Assembly (NCBI GenBank): GCA_025506515.1
Contig: CM046444.1
Coordinates: forward strand, 74,981,624-75,045,623
Direction of reading: 5' to 3'
Origin: Flaveria trinervia
Taxonomy: Eukaryota > Streptophyta > Magnoliopsida > Asterales > Asteraceae
Length of the DNA: 64,000 bases
Part shown: positions 1-11,255 of the stretch, piece after piece
Position numbering within the stretch: position 1 is the stretch's first letter
Layout: every line of letters starts with the position of its first letter
Translations under genes and position numbers: made by a program
Notes under the pieces: generated by a model
The model's database searches: none
What the model saw: the letters and a program-made list of their open reading frames with translations, nothing else
Told to the model about the DNA's origin: nothing

Positions 1-598
1 AAGACATCAGCTGATGATATCTACTGAAGTCATCAGCTATGAAACACCTGAAGGTCAAAGTCTGAAGATCAAGTACTGAAGCCTCAGTAGTTTGTCACAA
101 CTGCTGAAGAGTACTTCTTCAGTAGTTGTGATATCAGTAGTTTTATTTTTATGTTTCAGTAGTTTTGTAAAACGACTGAAGAGCTTGTTCTTCAGTCGTT
201 GTAGTTTCAGTAGTTTTATATTTTGTACTTAACATGCTGATATGTTCTCAGTAGTTGTGAACATTTCAGTAGTTTGTTAAGAATTAGTTATTTTTGTATT
301 GGATCTGCCAGTTGTCACTTTCCGTGATAACAGCAGTGACTGTTGCACTCTATATAAGGAGTGACAACCTATTGTAATCAATGGGGAATGAGTAATTGAA
401 TGGAATGAATGATTGATTTGATTAGAAATATTCTACATCTATAAACATTCCTAGAAATCAGAAATACATATTCTCTCCCTATATATGCGATCTTAATGCT
501 TACAAGTATCGATTGCTTGCTACAATTTGTCTAATTCTAGTCTGTATTCCGCTGCTTTGTATTCTGATACATCAAACTTGTGATCTCTGATCCTGTCA
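1..598 (+). repeat. LTR of Copia family Y, left part outside window
   Basis: Plus-strand LTR that enters from the left edge. A TATA box (tatataagg) lies at 351-358, preceded by a U3 rich in CAGTAGTTTTG and CTGAAG words. The right end at 598 (cctgtca) matches the end of the inverted copy at 1347-2211, where the same end is followed by a primer binding site. Two inverted repeats sit in U3: 96-130 (arms of 15 with one mismatch) and 171-200 (perfect 12-bp arms, 6-nt loop). No primer binding site follows here; a second partial LTR follows directly. Confidence 0.8.
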
Positions 599-785
599 GT
601 TATTTTTGTAATAAATATTCCAGTGTGTCACTAGCCGTGATATCAGCAGTGATTGCAACTCTATATAAGGAGTGTCAACCTAATTGTTAATAAGTGAATG
701 ATTGAGCAGAAACATTTGTATATTGAAACATTCCTTTCACAGAAATATATTATCCTTACAACCGATTTGTTCTTAATGATCGAAT
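599..785 (+). repeat. Second, partial family-Y LTR (U3 end and R)
   Basis: Starts with gttatttttgtaataaat, which corresponds to position about 287 of the first copy. It carries its own TATA box at 662-669 and continues through the R region (acagaaatatattatcc). It stops near 785, where sequence in the opposite orientation reading as gag begins. The direct abutment of a complete LTR end to the middle of another LTR suggests a recombination or deletion junction rather than a normal insertion. Confidence 0.7.
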
Positions 786-1121
786 ATCAAATTCTTCAAG
801 GGCATTCCAGAGGTCAGGGCAGTTAATAATGCATAGCCCAGAATAGATTTCATTGGGCAGTGCCATGGCCAGAATTCCATGGGCTTTTTTGCGATATCAC
901 AAATTCTTACGTTATCTGAGTATTGCTCACTCATCTTCGGAACCATTGATTTGTTTCGTGTTATTCACCCTAGGCTTGTGTGGACCATGTACCATGGTCC
1001 CAAACCCTGAGCTATAACAGACAGTGATGGAGATTTGCGTTGCCATATTGTTTACCATCTACACAGCATTGGAGGCTTGGTGAGGAAACAGATTGTGAGG
1101 ATCATTGGAAGGAGTAGTCAT
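786..1121 (-). pseudogene. gag: Copia gag N-terminal fragment (family Y)
   Basis: Minus-strand reading from an ATG at 1121-1119 gives one frame of about 112 codons with four stops. Near its end it contains HGILAMALPNEIYSGL followed by DLWNALEEF. This is the pattern of the N-terminal Copia gag domain, in which a conserved block ending in a Trp-x-x-Leu helix follows a short leader. It lies 200 bp downstream of the primer binding site at 1333-1344 in the same orientation, as expected for the element whose 5' LTR is 1347-2211. Everything after about codon 112 is missing because the reading joins an inverted LTR piece at about 785. Non-functional. Confidence 0.7.
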
Positions 1122-1332
1122 TTTAGGTCCAAATACAATTTAATTCAAGCTTTAAAAGATTTTACACAGACCACAACAGACTCAATGAAAACAAGAATAA
1201 CTCAGAGAATGGCCAAAAAACACAGAAAATTCAACTCTATAACCGTTTCTTGCAAAAATATGCTCATTCAATCAAACTTGGATCTTGGATAGCAGTTTCA
1301 ATGATCAATATAGATCGATCAATGATTAACCT

Positions 1333-1344
1333 GCTCTGATACCA
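1333..1344 (-). other. Primer binding site (initiator Met tRNA type), family Y
   Basis: Minus strand reads TGGTATCAGAGC, the usual complement of the 3' end of plant initiator methionine tRNA. It lies 2 nt from the LTR end at 1347 and fixes the orientation of this element as minus. Confidence 0.9.
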
Positions 1345-1346
1345 TT

Positions 1347-2211
1347 TGACAAGATCGTGATCTCAAGTTTGATGGATTAGAGTGTAACAAATACGGTTGT
1401 AACGAGAGAATATATTTCTGTGAAAAGGAATGTTTCAATTATATCAAATGTTTCTGCTCAATCATTCACTTATTACAATTAGGTTGACACTCCTTATATA
1501 GAGTGCAATCACTGCTGATATCACGGGATAGTGACATCTCGCAGATTTATTACAAAAATAACTAACACTTAACAAACTACTGAAATATTCACAACTACTG
1601 AGAACATATCAGAGAGTGCTAAGCACAAAATATAAAACTACTAGCACAAAATATAAAACTACTGAAACTAAACTACTAAAACTAAACTACTGATTACAAA
1701 ACTACTGAAAAGGGAAAATATAAAACTACTGAAAGAAAACCGTCACAACTACTGAAGAAGACCTCTTCAGCTGTTGTGACAACGTCTGATACTTGGTCTT
1801 CAGTACTTGTCTTCAGCACTTGTCTTCAGACTGTCTTCAGTACTTGTCTTTAGACTTTGTCTTCAGCACTTGTGTTCAGACTGTCTTCAGTACTTGTCTT
1901 CAGACTTTGTCTTCAGCACTTGTGTTCAGACTGTCTTCAGCACTTGTGTTCAGACTGTCTTCAGTACTTGTCTTCAGACTTTTTCTTCAGCACTTGTGTC
2001 TTCAGACTTTGTCTTCAACTTTGTGTCTTCAGATTGTCTTCAGCTCTTGTGTCTTCAGACTTTGTCTTCAGCACTTGTGTCTTCAGACTTTGTCTTCAGC
2101 ACTTGTGTCTTCGGACTTTGTCTTCAGCACTTGTGTCTTCGGCAGTTGTTGTGACGTCTGTGGGACTTAAAGGTTTTTCTGATCCGGCTCATTGGTTCTT
2201 TTGGTCCAACA
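1347..2211 (-). repeat. 5' LTR of Copia family Y
   Basis: Minus-strand LTR of 865 bp beginning TGTTGGACC (at 2211) and ending ..TTGTCA (at 1347), next to the primer binding site. The TATA box is the complement of 1491-1500. Its R/U5 is the inverted equivalent of 599-785. U3 is swollen by a tandem array at 1793-2150. A long imperfect inverted repeat with GTCACAAC and GTTGTGAC ends lies at 1742-1780 and corresponds to the hairpin at 96-130. Confidence 0.85.
1793..2150 (-). repeat. Tandem repeat in family-Y U3, 24-28 bp units
   Basis: About 13 units of the type cttcagcacttgtgtcttcagactttgt, in 24- and 28-bp versions that alternate and partly homogenise. Long apparent ORFs in all three plus frames here are a by-product of the repeat and not genes. 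Confidence 0.85.
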
Positions 2212-2212
2212 A

Positions 2213-3640
2213 CATACAAAGAGAAATCAAGACCAAGGAGCCTCATCTTCTGCCACTCCTACTGACGCGCCGGCTATTCAGGGGAAAAGTAATGTTTACA
2301 TATTTATGTACTTGAAAACATTGTAATCGAATTTTTGGATTAATATTATGTAATCAATGTTTATGTATGTATTTGATTTTTACTGCTTTGATTACTGACT
2401 AATGGTTGATGTGTTACATGTATTAAATCAAGCAGGTCCAAATTTTCAAAGAGATGAATACAATATTGCTCCCCTTCAGCAGATCAAGACTCAAGTCACT
2501 ATGCTTCTTGATCTATAAGGGATAGTCATGAAATCTGTGAGTTACACTCTTGAAGAAGGACTAATAATTCATGATCTCACTAATGAGCAATTGGCCGAAA
2601 TATTCCGACTAAATCCTAACGAGATCGTGAAGGATGCTCCTACAGTAAACGTGGAATGTGACGATGAGCTAAGTGACATAGACGAGATAGAGATTAATGA
2701 TGTCACGGCCCAACATTATCCAGGGTATGCTGATAAGAAGGGAAATGTAGTCCCCAATCTGGGTGACTCCCTTGTTAGTGATACTTTTGAAACTCTTGAT
2801 AAAATGGAACTGGAGTCGGAGAAGAATACAGAGCAAGCCTAAGCCTCAGACGCTGATGTCAATATCAGAAAGGTTGAATGGGCAGTGTGTTTTGCAGAAA
2901 TTAGAGCCCAGCGCAGTGCTCCAAAGTCAAATGTTTACACCAAACTCTATAAAGTGAAGAAGCATCACAAGGTTTCACGCAAAATTATAGTGTGGGCCTA
3001 TTTTAAAGATCTTAATGTTTATGCTGTTAAAAGAGAGAAGGGGATCGAGTAATTCAGATTCCCACACGATCTGAAGACTCTTCCCGGTTTTGAACTTAAC
3101 CAGCTAGCAAAATTGAAGTTGTTATATGCTGACCCTCGTAAGATGTTAGGCTGGTTTGAAGCAGCTTTAAAGAGAGAGTACCACACCTGGTGGGTCAACT
3201 TCAAGCCTCAACAACCAACGAGGTATATCAGAATATCTGAAGTTTATGCCATAACTGGGAAACAAAAATAGTGCTGAAGTGGAGTCCTCCGCGCATGATG
3301 TCTAGAATCCCTCTATGGGAAATGCCACAAGACTTCACTCCACACTTCATGTGGTGGTACTACGATTGGAGAACAGGCGAGGCAGTCGTAGTGTTGAACA
3401 GAAATGGTAGTATGGAAACTATAAGGGTGTTTGACCCTATGTGGCTCACTAACTTGTCGTCTGATTATGTTTACACCTTATACAAATGGCCACTATTCTA
3501 TGACTCGCAAGATATTGTACAAGCTCTCCAATTCTAGAATGTGATACGGCTCTGCTTTGCTTTTGAAATACATGTAGGAGTCACAAGAGAGGAGAAGTAC
3601 AATAAATATAAGGAGCTTATGAAGAATGTAAGACAGTAGA
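2213..3640 (+). pseudogene. C-terminal half of Copia extra ORF (family Z'), two exons
   Basis: Unnamed protein family found downstream of pol in Copia elements; function unknown. Exon 1 (2213-2288) reads HTKRNQDQGASSSAT, and exon 2 (from 2436) continues NFQRDEYNIAPLQQ. The minus-strand copy at 29870-32826 has the same blocks (HTKRAQDQGASSSAT and DEYDIAPLQQ). Downstream are an acidic linker (codons around 2640-2700), a WAYFKDLNVYAVKRE block, an FRFPHDL..LPGFELNQLAKLKLLYADPRKM block, and a Trp-rich end containing WWYYDWRTGEAVVVL (3350-3400). Stops lie at about 2515, 2840, 3050 and 3268, so it is dead. It ends about 25 bp before the polypurine tract, so it is the last ORF of its element. The N-terminal half is missing, replaced by the family-Y LTR. 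I do not recognise a Pfam domain and assign no function. Confidence 0.65.
2289..2435 (+). other. Probable 147-bp spliceosomal intron in the extra ORF
   Basis: Starts GTAATG after exon end ..GGGAAAA and ends ..AAATCAAGCAG. It is A+T-rich. The protein reading continues across it in phase 1, as it does in the independent copy at 31004-31151 (148 bp), which lies at the same residue. The intron bodies have diverged while the flanking protein blocks stay alignable. Confidence 0.65.
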
Positions 3641-3649
3641 TGAAACTAG

Positions 3650-3664
3650 GTCCAAGGGGGAGTT
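3650..3664 (+). other. Polypurine tract of element Z'
   Basis: The string gtccaagggggagtt directly precedes the LTR start TGTAGATACA at 3665. The same tract (ccaaggggagtt on the minus strand) precedes the 3' LTR of element Z at 29833-29844. Confidence 0.85.
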
Positions 3665-4459
3665 TGTAGATACATGTGTACCTAGTTTCTAAGCTTAACG
3701 TAAAATGTCTTTATTGTCTTATAAATATGTAATAAAATGGGTACTTAATGAAATACAATGTGTGGTTGTGCTTATAATGTTTAATATTTCATTGGTTACT
3801 GTACATTAACGCTTATTGAACTAACTATATAGGTTTGTGGTTGTTTGAATAGATCTAAGTCAAATAATGATTATGAAACATATTCAAACTTAATCATATG
3901 AAGTTCTCATGCGAATGGCCCATGCTAATGGACCATACGCATGAACAACTTCACACTGATGAACCTGTCGCATGACTAAACCAGGAGACTGGATCAGTCG
4001 CATGATTGTAACATGAGATTGACTCAGTCGCACGACTCAACCAGGAGTCTGGATTAGTCGCATGATTGTAACATGAGATTGACTCAGTCACATGACTAAA
4101 TACTCAGTCATGCGAATGGATCAACCGCATGACTCAATCGCATGACTGTACCATGCTAATGGTTCAGTCACTCGAATGAAAAACCCTAACCTATAAATAG
4201 CACTTAAAACATTAAGAAAAACAATTCGAAAAACTACGTACTAAATCGTACCCTAGCCGTCCAGGGACATCTAAGAACCTGTTCCAAGTTCATATATCAC
4301 ACTAGATCGATTACCAATCGTTCTTAACATTTAGATTAAATCTACAGTTGTTTCTACGTGTGTTCTCACTGATTGGATCGCCAATCAAATAGGATTCCGC
4401 ACTATTTGATTCGGTATACACGTATATTAGTTAGTATTTCGTTCAATACACGATCCTAA
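3665..4459 (+). repeat. 3' LTR of Copia family Z'
   Basis: Begins TGTAGATACATGTG after the polypurine tract. TATA box (tataaatag) at 4192-4200. It ends near 4459 with ..ACACGATCCTAA, matching the ..CATGATCCTAACA end of the family-Z LTRs at 29131-29832 and 41975-42687; the last two bases have diverged. U3 (3900-4170) holds about ten copies of a CAGTCGCATGACT word related to the family-Z palindrome. The matching 5' LTR lies outside the window to the left. Confidence 0.8.
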
Positions 4460-4564
4460 GAATTCGTGACCTCCATTGCTTAATTTTTGTTAAGTTTTCT
4501 CACTAATTAGTTCATTAACCAAACGGTACTCTATAATAGTTAAAATCTTAGACTTTAACTAAAC

Positions 4565-5952
4565 ATGAGTAACTTTGGTGGATCATCATACCAACCTCCA
4601 AAGTTGGAAACTAAAGCAGATTTGAAGTCCTAGGAAATAAAGTTTAGGAATCATGTGAAATATACAAACTCTGACTTATGGTATTCAATGACTGAAGGTC
4701 CTTATATTCCACCCACTCTTGGCCCGGATTACAATGACAACAATCAGCCATAAGTACAAAGGATATGTCACCTAATGATATTAAGAAGGTGAAAGTTGAT
4801 ATAAAGCGTACATGTTGCTTAGTATGGCTATACCTGAAGAAATAATAATGAGATGTGAAAATAATAAAAAAGCAAACTCTTTGTGGAAAATTCTTCATAC
4901 ACTCTGTGAAAGAAGTGTTGAAATCAGAAGCATTAGCAGAGACACCCTTCATTCACAAGATGAAACCTTTCATCAAATTAAGGTTGAATCAATTCCTCAA
5001 CAACTCCATAGATTTATGCAACTTGTAACATAGATGAATATCTTGGAGTTGAAATTTACAAGTGAGGAATTAAACAAAAAGATGCTCCATACTTTGCCAA
5101 AAAGTTGGAAGCAAGCACTGTCCATGTTCAAGAACACCATTGACCTCAAAAAAACTTGTTTAGATGTATTGGTAGCTAAATTTGAGGCTCTTCAATGAAT
5201 GAAAAATGAAGAAACAAGAATGTGAGAACACAAGTCTCACCCTATCATTTGAAAGAAACAAAAAGTGCTAGAAGTGCCTTTATTTCCAGCAATGATAGTA
5301 ACAACTCTGGTGCTTTGAGTGAAGATGAAGTGGAAGTAAGTTTCTATGCTTCAAAACCTTCAAATAAATCTTCTCAAAGTAAGTCGGGAAAAGAAAAAAG
5401 AAGATCTGATGATAGAAGAGAAACATATACAACAAAGTCTCATCAAATATAAACCAAATAGAGCCCATCATTGTTGTTTCTGGACTCTAAAGAACAAAAA
5501 GCAACCTTTGCAGCTTTCAGTTCTAGTTTACAAGCTTACTTGGGAAGCTCCTTAACATCTGCCAACATTTGCCATCATGAGTTGGAAGTACTACGTCTAG
5601 ATTTAGTAGAGGAGATGGATCTACAATGGCAAATGGCAATGATTGTTTACAGTGCCAAACAATATCTTAGGAGAAATAAAAACTTGGTTGCAGCAAGCAA
5701 ATCATCAAAGATTGGTATGGATAAGACAAAGATATGATGTTTCAAGTGCAATATCTATGGACATTTCTCTAGAGAATGTAATAAACAATCAAATCCTGAC
5801 TTGCCATAACAACAGCACATCAGTCTAACCAACCATCATCTCAAAGATCTTTCGGACAACCACAACCGACCAACTCATCCCCACTAGCCACAAATACATT
5901 AGTAGGAAAATGTAACTATAAAGATACTGGGTTGATCATTCTTGAATATGGA
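4565..5952 (+). pseudogene. gag: Element H gag, first part with zinc knuckle
   Basis: Capsid/nucleocapsid protein of a Copia element. The ATG at 4565 follows a 100-bp leader. The frame has stops and frameshifts, for example at about 4632 and 4751. Recognisable blocks are DLWYSMTEGPYIPP (about 4675), AIPEEIIMRCENNKKANSLW (4826-4885) and LNKKMLHTLPKSWKQAL, which follow the usual Copia gag order. An intact zinc knuckle, CFKCNIYGHFSREC (CX2CX4HX4C), lies at 5738-5779. The reading is interrupted at 5952 by the solo LTR (target duplication ATGGA) and resumes in the same frame at 8314. Confidence 0.75.
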
Positions 5953-8308
5953 TGTAAGGCCCCGTTCCCGGGATGCTCACAGTTGGTCAATCATTGCACA
6001 TAAAACATGTATTTACATTAACTTAAATAAAACATCGCAGCGGAATGAATTTAAACCACCATTTCATTTCGTATAAATCATCGCTTTTGCAAAATCATAC
6101 AACAATGTTAAAAATTACAAAACATCATTTGTTCGCATTACAATGCAAAAACATCATCATTATACAAAATGAATGCCATCCAAAAACAAGCCAAGTAGCC
6201 ACCTCGTGCCATCCTCAGCAACATTTACCTGCCAACTGGAAAATGAATAAAAAGTCAGCGTTGCAGAGTGAGTTCTAGTTTTATAAAATAAAATACTTTT
6301 ACTTCTGCTTAAAACCTTCCTTTAGATTCTTACGTGATCAAGAGTCATATGCACACATAGATAAAAATGTTATTATCTTTCATCATCGTTCATTAACTTT
6401 CGTTCATGCTTCATCACACGTCATTCTTTTCATTCGTTACCTTTCTTACCATTCATTACATACGTTCTTCATTAATTCTTTACATTCCTTACCAATACCA
6501 TGAACTTTACCCCACCATCATGCATAAAAGCAGGTATTGGCCTGAGGTCCATAATAGACCCCCATACTTTGCGCCCGGTGGCCTAACCGTAGTACCGAGG
6601 TAAATTCCGGTGTGCCAATGCCATGTGCTATACCCCACCGTTAAGCATAAAGCAGCTACTGGGCCGAAGTCTATAAATAACTCCCATACATTTTGTCTGC
6701 TGGCCAGACCATAGTACCGGGGTAAGCAACAATGGTTCCATACAAATGGTCCATCACAAAGACAGACCCCAGTGTGCATCCTTCCAGAGTAGCTAACCCA
6801 CACACCGTTGAGCTACCACCCTTCATTAGGAGTGAACCTCCATACTTTGCTTGCAAGACTTTCCTACATTCGTTCGTTCATTAATGCAAGCATTGATTCT
6901 TACGTTACATTCCACTTATCATCTTTATTAACTTCCGCTTTACGTTACATAATACTTTTCGTTCATGTAACACCCATAACACGTAAGTCATGGAAAAATA
7001 CATAATAGGAATGTAAGATCAACATAATAGATTCATACATAACATCACATAAACATTGCATGCCCCATCACTCATCATCATAAACATCATACATCATCCA
7101 TTCATATACACATACACATCCACAAAAAGAACAAGTCATCATAGAACATAACTGACCCTCCACGGGACAGCGGGGGTTCGGAGGCAGCAGCCCTTGACAG
7201 CGGGGTCCTAGGGGCAACAGCTCCTAGTGGGGTCCAAGGGGCAACGCCCTTGACTGAGGTCGCACTACCAGGTCAACATTTCCTTTGTATAGCGCATTTC
7301 ATTATAAAAAATCGATCCTCCTCTTAAAACCTCTTAAAATCTTGGTCATTTAAAATGTATATTTGGTATGTATTTCCAACCCAAACTAGTTTAGAACCTT
7401 TACAATAGGGGATCTAGAAGTCACCTAGACTCTATAAGTAGCTTCTCAATCATGCTTTCAAATCAACAAGTTGCACTACATAGCCTGTAGATAAGTTAAC
7501 ACACAAAAGAGTTAATTCCTGCCTAATTTCGCTACTAATTTCGCTGCAAGATCAGCACTTTTGCTGCTACTTTCGCTGGCATCTTCGCTGGAATTTCGAT
7601 GGCATCTTCGCTGCCAGTTTTGTTGCTAGTTTCACTCACATTCGTTGGATAACCATGTCGCAAAGCTACCTGCGAAACTATAGTTTCTTAGGAAGTTATC
7701 ATAGTATCGCCGGACGACTACGCAATTTCGTTGGATGAACACTTAATTTCACAGAATGGGCTGAAAATAATGAACAAACCCATTTTTGACCCAAAACAAC
7801 AATCTTTTACATCCACCTTGGTTCATCACCCCATAAGATATATCTTCGATTCTTACATGTTTTCTTATATAAAAACGTGAGTTTTGGGTGAATCATTGCC
7901 ACTTTGAAAAACCCCAAGCCCTAGAATCTGGGTTTACATCAAAAGGAATGATTAAATGATGTTTCTTAGATGGATTCTTGGTGTTTTAATATTGTTTTGA
8001 TGCTCAGGAACTTCTATCTTCAACCCCATGATCACCGAGCCTTAAATCTTCAATTATCTCCAATTTCTCTCCCTACACTCTCTCTCTACACTCTCTCTCT
8101 AGAATTAGGGTGTTGAATTGCAAATGAGAGTTTCTCAAACTGATCCGTTTATATATACCAGGCTTTCTCGGGACCTTTAACTTGTCGGACACAGAACCTG
8201 AAAAGTTAACTCGGTCTATAACCCAAATCCATATTATTAACATTAAATAATCTCGTTTGAGCCTAATATTATTATTTGGCTTGCTTAGACTTTATTTGGG
8301 GTGTTACA
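5953..8308 (-). mobile_element. Solo LTR, 2.36 kb, flanked by perfect 5-bp duplication
   Basis: On the minus strand it begins TGTAACACCCCAAATAAAG (at 8308) and ends ..GGGGCCTTACA (at 5953). These are the same terminal words as the LTRs of the Tekay-like element at 9706-17872, so it is a related Ty3/gypsy family, but the body differs. TATATATAA lies around 8149-8157 on the minus strand. ATGGA occurs at 5948-5952 and again at 8309-8313. There is no internal region, so it is a solo LTR left by LTR-LTR recombination. It includes short tandem words around 7165-7250 and cttcgctgg repeats at 7560-7640. I see no gene in it. Confidence 0.85.
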
Positions 8309-8313
8309 ATGGA

Positions 8314-9705
8314 ACCTGTGGCTGGAGTATGTGTGAGAAAGAAGTCTTGGAAGAAAATCAAGCTTTAATTGCTCACATGGAAAACAAAGTTCCACCGATG
8401 GCTAGAAAGGTAAGAGATAGGTTATGTTCATCAAACTATGTTGAGGAAGTTGAAAGATACAAAATCCATGCTTAACAACTGGCTGATAAAGTTAAAGAAA
8501 CAATGATTTTGAGTGAATCCCATATAAGGGAACATAAATATATCAAATCAAAATAAACTTTTTAAAAAAGGATTTAAATAAACTTGTTTAAGATAATTAT
8601 AGTCTAACAGCCCAAATTGAGCATCTAACCACTTCCTTAATCAAATCCATGGCTAATCATGCATCAACTAAAGTGAAACTTCAGATGTTTCAACTTTGAT
8701 CTTAGCAATGTGAGAAATTATTAAATTCTTATATTGAATCAAAGAACAAGTATAGGTTGGGATGTAATGTTGTTGCACCTCCTATCAACAATAATTACTC
8801 ACCTCTACGTGAAGCAATGACAAATAACTTATCAAATTATTTTATGCAATGCACCAAGTTTGAAACAAAATCTAATCAACAAGTTAATCACAATGAAACT
8901 AAGCTGAATGAACTGAGTCTTCCGAATCAGAAAATATTAAACAAAATGACTTAGACTATGACTTTGATAAGTGTGATGACTTGGATGATTCTGATAAACA
9001 TAATGATGATCTATTAAACGTTGGTAAGAATATTGCTCCTGAAAAAATCATTCCAAAAGTTCTTGAAGAATCAAAGATGCCATATCCACCAAAACAAAGA
9101 AACATGTTGAAGACTATTTGCAAGAGAATAGCTCAACTAAATAAAGGTCTTCATGAACTACATCAGCAACAAAAACCTTCAAGGAAAAAATAGAAATGTG
9201 TGCACCTATTGAGAAAGTACACACATCTTCCGTAGGAAAAGGAAAGAGAAAACAATTAGCAGATCTTCCTCAAAAGGAGAAACCTTCTTTAGTAGTAGAT
9301 CTGCGGAAAACCAAATCTACTAAGTCAATAGATGATTTGCAAAAGTGAAAATCAGCAGTTTACAAATCAAAGCCTCAAAAGCTGAATTATGATTAATCAA
9401 CTGAAAATTTGGAGAAGGTTGCATATCCTTCAAAGTTGACAAAGAAGAAGAAAGCAGTCAACTATGATTAAGAATTAGAGGATATCTATTGCAAATGGTG
9501 TGACATAAAAAATCATAATACTGAAGATTATTACTTCAGCAATTATTGTTCCATTTTCAGTATGAACAATAACATGACATCTGAATGTTATTTAACAAAC
9601 ATTGTGCTTTTTGTAACACAAATAACCATTCAACTCAGGAATGTTAGTTCAATAAAAAGAACAAGACAAAGAGCACAAAAAAGAAAGAATGTGATAAAGC
9701 TAAAT
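8314..9705 (+). pseudogene. gag: Element H gag, second part (coiled-coil-rich)
   Basis: Continuation of gag after the solo LTR: the frame before (..LIILEYG) runs straight into TCGWSMCEKEVLEENQALIA once one ATGGA copy is counted. The long region is Lys/Glu/Asn-rich with heptad-like spacing (for example QALIAHMENKV, LTAQIEHLTTSLI). It has several stops (8473, 8553, 8952, 9191) and short frameshifts. Long helical gag C-termini are common in Asteraceae-type Copia elements. It is interrupted at 9705 by the Tekay-like element within the codons for Ala-Lys. Confidence 0.65.
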
Positions 9706-10369
9706 TGTAACACCCCGAATTTTCTATTTAAAAGAAAGTAAAAGTAAAGTAAATAGAAAGAATAGAAATTGTGCACAAGTAGAGGGGGATAAAGTGTACA
9801 AAGTACAAATCTTATTATTTTAAGAATTTAAAGGGCATGGTCGCCATTATCAAAGCAGAAAGCTGCTTTGCTCTCGGAGGAAGAAGAAGAGAGAGAGAGA
9901 ACCTGGTTCTAGAGAGAGAAAAATGAAGAAACATCTTCAAAGGTAAGTCTTCTCTTCCATGAACGTGGTTTCAGCTGGGTTTCGAGTTCTTGACCGAAGT
10001 TCTGGTTGTTTAGAGTTTGTTTTCGGGATTCAAGAGCAGAATCGAAGTGGGTAATGAACTGGAAGAGTGTTGTTCAAAGGCTGCTCAAAGTGAGTTTCTA
10101 GAAGCTCTCTTTTACTGATTTTCAACTGATTTGGGGCTATTATGCATACTAAGTAAACATTTTGAAAGAAACCATGGGTTTATAGCTTTATGTTCAAATG
10201 TTGTATGTATGCACGTTATAGTGATGATTATGGGGTAGAGATGATGTATAACATGCTTAGATGGCCTTAGTATGTTAGATCTGTGTTTGGGAATGAGTAG
10301 AATGATAATCGGGTGATGTTGTTAACATAAAAAGATTTCAGAATGTTCTGATGAAGATGAACAGTAGAC

Positions 10370-10830
10370 CATGCACCCAGAGGTGGCTCATGCACCCAAA
10401 CAGTTGTCCATGCGTCCAGCATGAGTGGCCAGGTGCCTAAGTGTTGGCCATGCGCCCAAGAGTGGGTCATGCGCTTGAACAGTGGCTTATGCGCCCAACA
10501 TGTTGGCCATGCGGCTAAGTACCGGCCATGCGCCCAAGTGTGGCCATGCCCCTAAACAGTGCCCATGCGCCTAAATAGTGCCCATGCGCCCAAGTGAATG
10601 AAACAGCTAAGTGTGGACCATGCGCCTAAACAATGCCCATTCATACTCGTGAATGAAATGGCTAAGTATTGGCATGCGCCTAAATAGTGCACGTGCGCCC
10701 AAGTGCTTGAAACGGCTAAGTGTTGGTGATGCGCCTGAATAGGGCAGAAACACCTAAACAGTGCCCATGCGCCCACACTATTTTATATTTAGAATTTTAT
10801 GCTCATGCGCCTGGAAGGTCCTATGCGCAC
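10370..10830 (+). repeat. Dispersed catgcgcc repeat cluster in 5' LTR
   Basis: About 20 irregularly spaced copies of (c)catgcgcc(c/t)aa followed by words such as cagtgcc or gtgttgg, at about 18-40-bp spacing. The same cluster recurs in the 3' LTR at 15880-16340. Function unknown; it probably lies in U3 or the untranslated leader. Confidence 0.75.
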
Positions 10831-11255
10831 AATTTGGACTTGAGGTTTTCTAAGTGGTTTTTAAGGGGTATTATGGGGAGATAGGCCTGGTTATGATGTG
10901 ATGGCTTATGTTTGATATGTGTTATGCATGTATGATGTGCATGTATTGGTGATGGTGTATGTTTATGTTTATGTATATTCCTTATTATGTATGTATGTCT
11001 TCCCTTGGCTTTGCGTTGAACGTTAATAAATGTAATGGAAGTATTATGTAACGTAAAGTGGAAGATAATAAAACGAGGAACATAATGATAGAATGCATGC
11101 ATGAATTAATGAATAAAGAGAGAAGTATAGAGAGGCTTGAAAGCAATATGTACAGAGGTGTACGGCTCTTAATGCCTTAAGCTCTACCGCGTGAGGTTCA
11201 ACAAATCCTAAAGTGTGCACGCAAGGGTTCCACTCTTTTTTACTGACCTTGAGAG

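Noticed and set aside
1793..2315. Three overlapping long plus-strand ORFs in the Cys/Leu/Gln-rich region
   Set aside because: They follow the 24-28-bp tandem repeat in every frame and show no independent coding signal; the region is U3 of an inverted LTR.
3960..4140. Clustered CAGTCGCATGACT words considered as a CRISPR-like array
   Set aside because: Spacing is irregular, the spacers are themselves degenerate copies, and the context is a plant LTR.
4470..4560. Possible primer binding site for element H after the Z' LTR
   Set aside because: No TGGTATCAGAGC or close match in the leader, so the LTR at 3665-4459 cannot be the 5' LTR of H.
6406..7005. Several 60-98-codon ORFs inside 5953-8308
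   Set aside because: They lie inside a solo LTR, have no recognisable domain and overlap on opposite strands.
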